Shown: positions 36,826 through 44,520 of the stretch, in pieces
Layout of the letters: each line of letters begins with the position of its first letter
How positions within the stretch are numbered: the first letter of the stretch is position 1
Source of the DNA: Paenibacillus alba
Lineage (GTDB): Bacteria > Bacillota > Bacilli > Paenibacillales > NBRC-103111
Length of the DNA stretch: 64,000 bases
Assembly: GCF_013204855.1 (NCBI RefSeq)
Contig: NZ_JABMKZ010000037.1
Span: 1 to 64,000 of the forward strand
Direction of reading: 5' to 3'
Translations under genes and position numbers: made by a program
Notes under the pieces: model-generated
Told to the model about the DNA's origin: nothing
Seen by the model: the letters and a program-made list of their open reading frames with translations, nothing else
Databases searched by the model: none

Positions 36826-37785
36826 ATGAAAACTTTTTTGAAGGCTCAAGCATCCATATTTATATGGGCTAAACAAGGTAAGCGATTGACACATCCGGCA
36901 TTAAGCGTGCTGCTCTCCTTCTTTATCCTCTTAATCAGTATCGTACTCGCTGAGCTGCTGCCTCTAAAGCCTGTTCTTTTGTCGCTTGAACAACTGCTGT
37001 CGCATCAGCCTGTTATTTTATCCGCTCTTGCGAAAGTACTGAGCTTATGGCTCTCGTTCGTACCCGTCTACTTTTTACTGTGGGGTTGGCTGGCAGGGTT
37101 TGAACGTCGTGCCTTCTGGACAGTCGGTTTCTGGCGTCAGATAAGTCTCACTGGTTACCTATACGGTTTAGGCAGCGGACTCCTTATGATGGGCGCAATG
37201 GTCGGACTTGCTGCCATCTTAGACGTTGTACATTTTGTGCCAGTAAACGGTCCTATGGAAGGTTTTCGCGCATTAGGAGGGATCTTGCTCGTTTATTTGG
37301 GATGGGCGGTTCAGGCTTCTGCGGAGGAGACCTTATATCGCGGCTTTCTGCTTCAGAACTTAAGCGTTCGCACGAAGCCATGGATCGGGGTGCTGCTTTC
37401 TTCGCTGTGTTTTGCATGTGCTCATTCTCTGAACAATGGCTTCTCTCCTCTTGTCCTGTGCAATCTATTTCTATTTGGATTGTTTCTTGCGCTTTATCGC
37501 ATCGCCGATGGCTCGCTCTGGGGAGTATGCGCTTGGCATACGGTATGGAACTGGGCATTAGCTAACCTCTTCGGTGCTGATGCCGGGGGAAGTGCGCAAG
37601 AGGGAGGGCGTCTGTTCCCTATCTCTCTGACTGGGCCTGATTGGCTGACGGGAGGCGCTTTTGGCCTTGAAGGAAGTCTAGCTGCTACTGCCGTATTCTT
37701 GGCCGGAATTATTGTCGCAGCATTGATACTCTATCGAAAACATCAGGATTGCGCAATAACGACTCGGCAGGTAACCGGCGACTAG
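36826..37785 (+). CDS. CPBP family intramembrane metalloprotease
   Basis: A 319-residue polytopic membrane protein with about eight hydrophobic segments. The CPBP (Abi/Rce1-type) motifs are present: SAEETLYRGFLLQNL with the Glu-Glu-x3-Arg signature, FACAHSLNN and WHTVWNW. In Gram-positives such proteins process peptides or help immunity and surface-protein secretion. The ATG start is preceded by GGGAGG at rather long spacing (15 nt); the longer frame begins at an unlikely TTG. It is divergent from the SARP regulator and ends the accessory module. Confidence 0.87.
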   Translation: MKTFLKAQASIFIWAKQGKRLTHPALSVLLSFFILLISIVLAELLPLKPVLLSLEQLLSHQPVILSALAKVLSLWLSFVPVYFLLWGWLAGFERRAFWTVGFWRQISLTGYLYGLGSGLLMMGAMVGLAAILDVVHFVPVNGPMEGFRALGGILLVYLGWAVQASAEETLYRGFLLQNLSVRTKPWIGVLLSSLCFACAHSLNNGFSPLVLCNLFLFGLFLALYRIADGSLWGVCAWHTVWNWALANLFGADAGGSAQEGGRLFPISLTGPDWLTGGAFGLEGSLAATAVFLAGIIVAALILYRKHQDCAITTRQVTGD

Positions 37786-38154
37786 TTATCGCATTGAAAA
37801 GTTCCGTCGAAGCTCCTATCCTCCTGCTTCCACAGGGGGGGATTTCTATTTCAGCCCCGCCAGGAGCTCATCTACAAGTAGAAAAAAGCTGTCCATACAT
37901 AAACCTGCGATAATACATCTTTTTGAGCCTGATTTAGCTGAAAATCAATGAATTCCTGCAATTATGCATGTTTTTACGGCCTATTTCTGATTTCAGGATG
38001 GAAAAGCTTGAAAAGCCTGCATAATCGCAGGCTTTCCGCTCTCCCTCCTATTTTGTTGAAAAAAGCCTGCACTTTCGCAGGTTTCCGACTCTGTGAGCCC
38101 ACCAGCTTCAATAACTAATCATGGCTTATGAGAAAGCAGCTTTTATTTCATCAG
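37786..38154. repeat. Intergenic region with repeated CCTGC hairpins
   Basis: At least four related units lie between the CPBP gene and spoIIE: ACCTGCGATAATACAT (37903-37918), CCTGCAATTATGCATG (37955-37970), AAAGCCTGCATAATCGCAGG plus CTTT (38012-38035) and AAGCCTGCACTTTCGCAGGT plus TT (38063-38084). They look like copies of a small mobile or BIME-type palindrome marking the right border of the module. No gene was found. Confidence 0.65.
38058..38084 (-). terminator. spoIIE terminator
   Basis: On the minus strand AAACCTGC pairs with GCAGGCTT around GAAAGT and is followed by TTTTTC. It is one of the CCTGC repeat units used as a terminator. Confidence 0.75.
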
Positions 38155-40662
38155 CTAACTGACCGTCTTGGGACGCTCCATGCGTGTGATGCCCGGCCAG
38201 CGGAACGTAGCCCATTCCGGCTGCCTTTTCTCGATGCGGGCCACAACAACCGTCATATCGTCTTGAATCTCGCCGTGATGGTGGCGGAAAATCCGCTCCA
38301 GCAAGCAGTCTGCAAAATCCTGCGGCAGGGTCGTATCAATTTCCTGAATCATCCGCTTCATCCACATCTCCTTATTCACCGCATGCCCTGGTGCATCGTA
38401 GATGCCATCGGTCATCATGACGAGGATATCGCCCGATTGAAGCGGAATCGAAACGAGGTCAACCTCGATTTCGCTCAGGATGCCCACCGGCAAATTATTT
38501 GCCGAAATGGAAATGACCTCATTCCCGCGCTTGATGAAGCTGGGGATGGAACCAATCTTCATGAACGTGGTATTCGCGTTGTACATATCGATCAAAGCCA
38601 TATCTACCGTCGCATACATCTCGTCCGAGGAACGCAGCATCAACACCGAGTTCAGCGATTTGATCGCGAGCTTCTCGTCCATACCTGACTGCAGCAGCTG
38701 CTGCAGGATACTAAGGGCGGTCTGGCTCTCTGCGCGAGCGCGCTCGCCGTTGCCCATGCCGTCGCTCAGCGCCACGGCATACTTGCCATTGCCCAGCTCC
38801 ACCGTGGAGAAGCTGTCGCCCGAGAAGAGGTCGCCGCCTTTGGCTGCGCCGGCGACACCGGTCTCGACCTCGTATTCCTTGGCGGAGCCGAAGACGACCG
38901 TGCTGTAGCCCTCGCCGCGCGCGTGCATCTCTTCGCGCATCACGGCGACGTTCTCGCCGATGATTTCGCTGAGCAGCGGCGCAATGATTTTCCGGCATTC
39001 ATCGAAGCCTTTCGTATATTGATGAATGATCTCGATTTCGATATTTCCTTCATCCAAGGAAATAATGTCAATGGTATGAATCGATAAGCCAAGCTCCTCC
39101 AGCGCATTGCGAATTTGTTCTTCCTGCAGGAAGAGCTCCTGACCTTCCCGCTTAATTTCTTTTGCCAGGTCCTCCATAACCTGAGAGACGCCGGAAAGCT
39201 GGTCTGCGACGAGATGGCGGCTGTCCATAATTTGTTTTTTCCAATGCAAATCATTCTTGTACAAGCTGTACTGCTGCTTCATCACATCCAGCACCTGCTC
39301 CGTCCGTATACAAACCTTCTTCCATTCGGCCGGTATTTGCTTCTTCGTCATATTCTCCTTTGTCTCAATATTAGTCATCATATCGGTCATATAGGTGTAA
39401 GTTTGATAAAATTTCTGATCCCAGCATTGGCTTTTCTTCCAACAGGAATCACAGGCCTTCTGTGCAACAGCATTCATGAAATGCCCAACTTCCTCCTCTT
39501 TGCGGCTTACGGCATCATCCGTTGTTAACTGTTTGAAGCTGCGCGACAACTGACGGAATACCTCCGAGAATTGCTCCACACGGCCCGCTGTCACGTCACG
39601 CACCCTTTTGGCATAATCCTGCTGCGATTTCAGATTTTCCTGCGTGCCTGGCACATATTTGGCAAGAGTCAGAACAAGACTGCGCGGGGTCAGAAGGAAG
39701 AGTGCTACAGCGGCCAGCGACTCCCACATGGAGTTAAGCACATCCACCCCCGTCCCCATATAGAACGAGAGAATCGCTGATCCCAGCAGCATGCCGAAAG
39801 CAACTGCCAAGCGGTTCCCCTCCTTGAGAAGGCCGGCCAGCATGCCGGAGAAGGCCAATAAACTCATTTGATAGATCGCATTGCTATTGGCAAGACTTAG
39901 AATCAAGCCTGTAATGACGCCGACCGAAGCCCCGAAAGGAGCACCGCCGACCAAGGCAAATAATAGAATCAAGTAACGGGATAACACATGCTCCACTGTG
40001 ACAGGGCCGATACTCCAGCTTACTGTCCCTGTCATGACCGACGCCAAAAGGATAATTAAACAAATAATTTCTTCGTGTTTCAAATGATAGTTTTTACGGG
40101 TAAGTGTGAAGACAGGTATGGCCTGTATAAAAATCAAGGTCAGCACCAGACTCAGCAGTGCCTCTACGGTGATCATCATTAGGGTGTACCAGCTTAAATT
40201 GGAGACTACGAGCTCTGCAAAAAGCTGTACCAGGAACGTGGAGCTGAATACGAGAAGCGGAGCCAACGAAAGATCCGAACGCTCGAATTTATCCAGCGCT
40301 TTTTGGATGAGTAAGAAAACGATAATTTCGGTAACGAGATAACCTGTATTCGAATGGAGCGATAATAAACTACCGGCGAAAGCGGCAACCCCGACCCAGT
40401 GTAAAATATCTCTCCTCGTAAAATAAATGACCGCGATAAAAGCTAGCGCGAACGGGGACAGCTGTTCCAAAATCATGGCACGTCCGAGCAGGAAGGCCAT
40501 AACGACCAGCAGCATTGACCATTTCTTAGCTACAAATGCTTGCACAAATCGGTTTTCCACGGCTGCGCTTTGAGCGCCTGTCTTGGCTTTCTGCCAAAAT
40601 CCTGTCCACCCGCCACCAATCACTGTACCTATGCTTCTTCTTTGCATGTTTGCGAACACCAT
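38155..40662 (-). CDS. spoIIE: Stage II sporulation protein E (PP2C-type phosphatase)
   Basis: SpoIIE localises to the polar septum with FtsZ and dephosphorylates SpoIIAA, switching on sigma-F in the forespore. An N-terminal block of about ten membrane helices (about 45-330) is followed by a central regulatory region and a C-terminal PP2C domain (about 600-805): DGMGNGERARAES and MMTDGIYDA hold the metal-binding Asp residues. About 835 residues, as in the family. I took the ATG with AAGGA 8 nt upstream; an ATG three codons earlier (40671) has no spacing. The PP2C part lies in a GC-rich patch. Confidence 0.96.
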   Translation of the reverse strand: MVFANMQRRSIGTVIGGGWTGFWQKAKTGAQSAAVENRFVQAFVAKKWSMLLVVMAFLLGRAMILEQLSPFALAFIAVIYFTRRDILHWVGVAAFAGSLLSLHSNTGYLVTEIIVFLLIQKALDKFERSDLSLAPLLVFSSTFLVQLFAELVVSNLSWYTLMMITVEALLSLVLTLIFIQAIPVFTLTRKNYHLKHEEIICLIILLASVMTGTVSWSIGPVTVEHVLSRYLILLFALVGGAPFGASVGVITGLILSLANSNAIYQMSLLAFSGMLAGLLKEGNRLAVAFGMLLGSAILSFYMGTGVDVLNSMWESLAAVALFLLTPRSLVLTLAKYVPGTQENLKSQQDYAKRVRDVTAGRVEQFSEVFRQLSRSFKQLTTDDAVSRKEEEVGHFMNAVAQKACDSCWKKSQCWDQKFYQTYTYMTDMMTNIETKENMTKKQIPAEWKKVCIRTEQVLDVMKQQYSLYKNDLHWKKQIMDSRHLVADQLSGVSQVMEDLAKEIKREGQELFLQEEQIRNALEELGLSIHTIDIISLDEGNIEIEIIHQYTKGFDECRKIIAPLLSEIIGENVAVMREEMHARGEGYSTVVFGSAKEYEVETGVAGAAKGGDLFSGDSFSTVELGNGKYAVALSDGMGNGERARAESQTALSILQQLLQSGMDEKLAIKSLNSVLMLRSSDEMYATVDMALIDMYNANTTFMKIGSIPSFIKRGNEVISISANNLPVGILSEIEVDLVSIPLQSGDILVMMTDGIYDAPGHAVNKEMWMKRMIQEIDTTLPQDFADCLLERIFRHHHGEIQDDMTVVVARIEKRQPEWATFRWPGITRMERPKTVS

Positions 40663-40687
40663 CCATTCCATCCTTATTTGTTTCTCT

Positions 40688-40721
40688 AGTATAGAGACAA
40701 TCTAGCAGAAAGTTTGTCAGA
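40688..40721 (-). promoter_or_regulatory. spoIIE promoter with 21-bp spacer and 0A box
   Basis: On the minus strand -35-like CTGACA (40715-40720) and -10 TATACT (40688-40693) are 21 bp apart. A Spo0A box TTTGTCAGA (plus strand 40713-40721; consensus TTTGTCRAA, 8 of 9) overlaps the -35. B. subtilis spoIIE has the same unusual 21-bp spacing and Spo0A activation. A second partial 0A box, TTTGTCACC, lies near 40777. Confidence 0.82.
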
Positions 40722-40982
40722 ATGAGTTGATAGTTTCAAAGAAATTTCCGACAAGCCACGCCAGCTTTGTCACCATGCCTCAGCCCTTGCCTAGACTCGC
40801 TTTATTCATTTGAGAACGTTTCCAGAAGTCTGATTACCTCGAACTTTCGCCCTGCGTATGAGGGAGATACCCGTAATACCATGTCGACAGATCTCTCCCT
40901 TCTCTCCCTTCTAAGGCCTTGTGACGGAACCCGATGACGAATACCGTTCGCGCTAACCCGCTCCAAGCTCCCGAAAACGAAC
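40722..40982. other. Intergenic stretch upstream of spoIIE, no gene recognised
   Basis: In B. subtilis two tRNA genes sit between yabR and spoIIE. Here no cloverleaf, T-arm consensus or CCA end could be found on either strand, and no reading frame is convincing. A partial 0A box near 40777 is the only element noted. Confidence 0.5.
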
Positions 40983-41014
40983 AAAAAACCACACCCGCCG
41001 AAGCGAATGTGGTT
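40983..41014 (-). terminator. yabR terminator
   Basis: On the minus strand AACCACATTCGC pairs with GCGGGTGTGGTT around TTCG and is followed by TTTTG. Confidence 0.88.
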
Positions 41015-41029
41015 CGTGACTTGCATCTA

Positions 41030-41632
41030 TTAATCTCTTCTTCCGCCTCGGCCACCGCGTTTGGACTCGGTGTTCTTCTTCAAAGACGAAATCCGCTCTT
41101 CACTATCTTTAAGGAAACGAGATACTTTATCTTCGAACGAGAAGGGTCTAGCTCCGCCTTGCTGCTTGTTAAAGCCGCCGCGTCCGCCGCCACCGCCGCC
41201 GCCGCGATTGAAGCCACCGCCGCCACCTGGACGACCGCCACCACCACCTGGACCACCGCTTGGAGGGCCACTGCGTTCTCCGCCACTGCTTGGGCGTCCG
41301 CCTTGATAACCGCCGCTTGGACGATCTCCGCTTGGGCGTCCTTGATAGCTGCTGCCACCTGTACGTTCAGGACGAGCAGGTCTTTCCTCAACTGGCTTGT
41401 CAACCGTTTGCTTGATCGACAGTCCGATCTTGCCATCCTTGTCCACGTTAATCACTTTGACCGTTACTTTGTCTTCCAGCTTTAAATGGTCATTAACGTC
41501 TTTCACATAATTGTCCGCGATCTCCGAAATGTGAACAAGACCGGTAACTCCTTCAGCAAGCTCGACGAATGCTCCAAAGTGAGTAATCCCCGTCACTCTA
41601 CCCTCTAACTTGGTGCCAACTTCAATTGCCAT
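41030..41632 (-). CDS. yabR: S1-domain RNA-binding protein with Gly/Arg-rich tail (YabR-like)
   Basis: An S1/OB-fold RNA-binding domain (about 1-75, KLEGRVTGITHFGAFVELAEGVTGLVHISEI) is followed by a disordered region (about 80-160) built of Gly, Arg, Pro and Ser with runs such as GGFNRGGGGGGGRGG, then a helical stretch FEDKVSRFLKDSEERISS and a GGRGGRRD end. B. subtilis YabR has 128 residues, so this one has a large RGG-box-like insertion. It binds RNA or ribosomes in homologues. GGGAGG lies upstream. Confidence 0.9.
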   Translation of the reverse strand: MAIEVGTKLEGRVTGITHFGAFVELAEGVTGLVHISEIADNYVKDVNDHLKLEDKVTVKVINVDKDGKIGLSIKQTVDKPVEERPARPERTGGSSYQGRPSGDRPSGGYQGGRPSSGGERSGPPSGGPGGGGGRPGGGGGFNRGGGGGGGRGGFNKQQGGARPFSFEDKVSRFLKDSEERISSLKKNTESKRGGRGGRRD

Positions 41633-41739
41633 AAAGTAAAATGTTCCTCCCTTAAAATGTTGAAAACACTGGCTACGCCGATTATAACCGATGCAGAAAC
41701 CCCGGTCAACACGGCATGAGCCGCTTCTTCTTATAATTT

Positions 41740-42066
41740 TTATTGCGACTTGGAGACACTCAGTGGCGTCTCTCCCGTTTTGCTATAGTGAAAATCCCGG
41801 CGAATGATTTGATCCAAATATTCGTCATTGTGAAGTCTAGCAATTTCTCTCTTTGTTTGCTCTTTGAGCTTATTCGCTTCAACGAGTTGTTGCTCCATAT
41901 TTGCGACGACACTGCTCTTTTCGTGTAGCTTTGCGAACTGCCCCCAAATGTTAACAGCAGCCCAACTCATAAAACATAGGACAAAGATCAAAAGAAAACG
42001 CAGTCTTCGCTTTGAGCCTATGCTAGCGCTGCGCTTAGATGATGGTACGGTTGCACGAGCTTGCAT
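41740..42066 (-). CDS. divIC: Cell division protein DivIC (septum formation initiator)
   Basis: A 108-residue bitopic membrane protein: a basic cytoplasmic N-terminus, one membrane helix (about 22-42) and an extracellular coiled coil (about 45-85, MEQQLVEANKLKEQTKREI) ending in DEYLDQIIRRDFHYSKTGE. It forms the DivIB-DivIC-FtsL divisome complex. AGGAGG precedes the ATG. Position after yabQ matches B. subtilis. Confidence 0.94.
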   Translation of the reverse strand: MQARATVPSSKRSASIGSKRRLRFLLIFVLCFMSWAAVNIWGQFAKLHEKSSVVANMEQQLVEANKLKEQTKREIARLHNDEYLDQIIRRDFHYSKTGETPLSVSKSQ

Positions 42067-42081
42067 ATATAGGACTTCCTC

Positions 42082-42657
42082 CTACTTAGAGAATAACCTG
42101 CGATAGATCGTAATGATATTACCCATTAGTTTCTTCAACCAAACAGGTACCACGAAATATTTATGGGCAGGCCGAGTCATCCACAGGAGCAATCTCCAAA
42201 AAGGATAAAGCAATTGTAGCACAATTCTGTAAAGGAATATAGCTACAGCAAGCAAAAAGCCTAAAATTATCACCGTTAGACGATATAAGCCAATAATCGG
42301 TTTAATCAGGACGATTTCGACAGTTTTGGCAAGAAAGCGGTAGATCGCAATGATGATTCGGATGATTAGCAGGGTAAGATGAATAACCAGATTACTGAGT
42401 AAAGCGAAATAAAAACAGACGCCGATGCCCAACCCCAGAAAGATAAACACACGAACTTGTCCTTCATTACTGTAAAGAAGCAGACGGAACACAAGGATTG
42501 TCGCCACAATCCAATATACAATATCAACGAGCGGAATCGTCCAACGCGGCAGCTTCAGCTTGCCAGAGAGCACACGAAACACATCAAAAATCGCGCATAT
42601 GGCGACTCCGCTCAGGAACATCATGAAGATCGTTTGGAACTGAACGTGAAGGGTCAC
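42082..42657 (-). CDS. yabQ: Spore cortex biosynthesis protein YabQ
   Basis: A membrane protein of 191 residues with about five hydrophobic helices, needed for cortex formation in B. subtilis. N-terminus MTLHVQFQTIFMMFLSGVAICAIFD is typical of the family. The GTG start overlaps the yabP stop by 4 nt, so the two are translationally coupled. Confidence 0.93.
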   Translation of the reverse strand: MTLHVQFQTIFMMFLSGVAICAIFDVFRVLSGKLKLPRWTIPLVDIVYWIVATILVFRLLLYSNEGQVRVFIFLGLGIGVCFYFALLSNLVIHLTLLIIRIIIAIYRFLAKTVEIVLIKPIIGLYRLTVIILGFLLAVAIFLYRIVLQLLYPFWRLLLWMTRPAHKYFVVPVWLKKLMGNIITIYRRLFSK

Positions 42658-42938
42658 TTGAATAATTTACCAAGGAACCCTTTGGATTTCTCCTGGGTAT
42701 TCCCGTCCACATAAGATAATTCCTGAATTAATCCTTCAATGGCGACTAACCCTTGCTCCAAGCTTAAATTCTTAATGTGCAAATTCTGGCCTTTAATCAT
42801 CAAGTAGCCCATTTCCGTTTCCAGGAGGAACTCTTCACTGTCAAAGCTTTCTACGTTCAAAACTCCGGAGATCTCCAAGAGCTTGCGATTAAGCATTTTG
42901 ATTTCTTGCCGTTTATTGTTTTTCACCGGTTCGATCAT
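42654..42938 (-). CDS. yabP: Sporulation protein YabP
   Basis: A 94-residue YabP/YqfC-family protein: NRKLLEISGVLNVESFDSEEF, TEMGYLMIKGQNLHI and NLSLEQGLVAIEG are the family core. It is a sigma-E-controlled coat/cortex gene in B. subtilis. AGGAGGGG lies upstream. A sigma-E promoter was searched for; only a weak match could be found. Confidence 0.93.
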   Translation of the reverse strand: MIEPVKNNKRQEIKMLNRKLLEISGVLNVESFDSEEFLLETEMGYLMIKGQNLHIKNLSLEQGLVAIEGLIQELSYVDGNTQEKSKGFLGKLFK

Positions 42939-43097
42939 GGCCTGTACCCCTCCTTCATCTATCCTTACGATATGGGGGGATGTCCTCTTTTAGAACCACT
43001 GAACACGGTCATCATTAATAAAATATACGGCTTTTTCATAGGAGGAGAGCCCGTTCCATGAATCGACAAACACTCTCCCCTTTGCTCACACGAACGT

Positions 43098-43697
43098 TTA
43101 CACGATCAATTCATAACAGCCTATGACAATTAACAACAAACATCCCAACAGCTCCGCATATCGTCCGAACCAAGACTTGGCAATTTTGCTGCCCATACGA
43201 ATGCCCATATCTACAGTTAGAAGAGAAAAGACACCCACCGAGATCGCCGAAAGGATCGGAGAGACGCCACTAGCCCCGGCACCCAAGCCGCTCGCCAGGC
43301 AGTTGATGGACAGCGCAAAGCCCAGAGATAACGATTCTCCCCACGAAATAACGTGATCCCCATCCTTATCTGATCTTTGGGCCATCCCTGCAAACTGCTC
43401 GCCTAATTGGGCCTCCCTGGCCGTATCTCTAAATCGCTTCAAGCTTGCTCGCAATCCCCATGCACCCAAAAGGATAATAATACTACCACCGATCAAATTG
43501 CCCACGGATGGGGACAGGAGATGCGAAACATAGATGCCAGCTGACATAGCCACGTAGGTTGCAGCCATCGATAGCAAAGCAATAAGCAGGTTGGACAACA
43601 GCGGCACTTTCGTTGAACGCGAGCCAAAGGATAAGCCTATGCCCAAATTATCTAGATTTGCGGCAATGCCGATCGCCACAATTGTAAACCAATGCAT
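43098..43697 (-). CDS. ytaF: Putative manganese efflux/sporulation membrane protein (MntP/YtaF family)
   Basis: A 199-residue protein with six likely membrane helices in two related halves, each starting with an Asn/Asp motif: IAANLDNLGIGLSFG near the N-terminus and LSINCLASGLGAG in the second half. This is the layout of MntP-like exporters and of the sporulation membrane protein YtaF, whose length it matches. It is not at this place in B. subtilis. GGTGG lies upstream of the ATG. Confidence 0.85.
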   Translation of the reverse strand: MHWFTIVAIGIAANLDNLGIGLSFGSRSTKVPLLSNLLIALLSMAATYVAMSAGIYVSHLLSPSVGNLIGGSIIILLGAWGLRASLKRFRDTAREAQLGEQFAGMAQRSDKDGDHVISWGESLSLGFALSINCLASGLGAGASGVSPILSAISVGVFSLLTVDMGIRMGSKIAKSWFGRYAELLGCLLLIVIGCYELIV

Positions 43698-43804
43698 CCC
43701 TCCACCACCTAATTCATTATTCTTTGATGTATGATATGCGCAGCGAGCCCAGACGGAACCTGAACAAGCCTAGAAAGAAAGTGTCCATGAGAAACGCTTG
43801 ATTT

Positions 43805-43849
43805 CAAAAAAATAGCCCAAGACCCCTATTCAGGAATCTCGGACTATTT
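43805..43849 (-). terminator. rqcP terminator
   Basis: On the minus strand AAATAGTCCGAGA pairs imperfectly with TCTTGGGCTATTT and is followed by more T, 14 bp after the rqcP stop. Confidence 0.78.
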
Positions 43850-43862
43850 CACAATTGCAGCT

Positions 43863-44126
43863 TTATTCGGATTGAAAAGCTTCTTCCTTGAGCAGTGAGT
43901 ACATCTGAGCAGCGTCTTCCTTGCGAGTTGACTCCGACAGAACTTCCACTCGAATCGTCACCTTTTTCTGGCCGAATTGAATGGACAGCTCATCTCCGAC
44001 TTTCACATGTGTACTCGCTTTGGCATCACGGCCGTTAATCCAGACACGCCCCTGATCGGACACATCCTTCGCGACGGTACGACGTTTGATCAGACGAGAT
44101 ACTTTCAGAAACTTATCGATTCGCAT
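43863..44126 (-). CDS. rqcP: S4-domain ribosome quality control protein RqcP (YabO)
   Basis: An 87-residue Hsp15-like S4 protein: MRIDKFLKVSRLIKRRTVAKD and GRVWINGRDAKAS are the RNA-binding core. In B. subtilis RqcP works with RqcH to add alanine tails on stalled 50S subunits. Its ATG overlaps the hbs stop by one base (TAATG), so translation should be coupled. Confidence 0.94.
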   Translation of the reverse strand: MRIDKFLKVSRLIKRRTVAKDVSDQGRVWINGRDAKASTHVKVGDELSIQFGQKKVTIRVEVLSESTRKEDAAQMYSLLKEEAFQSE

Positions 44127-44398
44127 TATTTAACTGCGTCTTTAAGTTTGTTGCCCGCTTTGAAAGCAGGAACGTTGGATTCTGCAATTACAATCGGGTT
44201 GCCCGTTTGTGGGTTGCGGCCTGTGCGACCGGAACGTTTGCGAGTTTCGAACGTACCGAAACCGATTAATTGAACTTTATCTCCGGATGAAAGAGCGTCT
44301 GTGACTTCACCAAGGAATCCATTAAGTACGACTTCTACGTCTTTCTTAGTAAGTCCGCTTTTTTCTGCAATGTTGTTGATCAAATCTGTTTTGTTCAT
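44126..44398 (-). CDS. hbs: HU-type DNA-binding protein
   Basis: A 90-residue nucleoid protein with the HU signature GFGTFETRKRSGRTGRNPQTG and C-terminal NVPAFKAGNKLKDAV. HU bends and compacts DNA as a dimer. GGGAGG lies before the ATG. Here it is placed between mazG and rqcP; B. subtilis hbs is elsewhere on the chromosome, so this location is a difference. A second HU gene elsewhere is possible. Confidence 0.95.
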   Translation of the reverse strand: MNKTDLINNIAEKSGLTKKDVEVVLNGFLGEVTDALSSGDKVQLIGFGTFETRKRSGRTGRNPQTGNPIVIAESNVPAFKAGNKLKDAVK

Positions 44399-44520
44399 GT
44401 GTTTTCTTTACCTCCCAAAAATGTTTGAAGATCAAAGTCTTCTATGTACCAATAGTGGTTACATTTCCATATTCAACCTTACACCCAACTTAGTATTCTG
44501 CCTTTTTCGCTAAAATCCTT

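Noticed and set aside
38103-38154. C-terminal extension or small gene after spoIIE
   Set aside because: The spoIIE stop is clear and the remaining frame is too short and lacks a binding site.
40800-40985. Possible tRNA genes upstream of spoIIE as in B. subtilis
   Set aside because: No T-arm consensus, acceptor stem pairing or CCA end on either strand.
42960-43060. Sigma-E promoter for yabP
   Set aside because: GTATATT and CATATCGT words exist but are about 50 bp apart, not 13-15.
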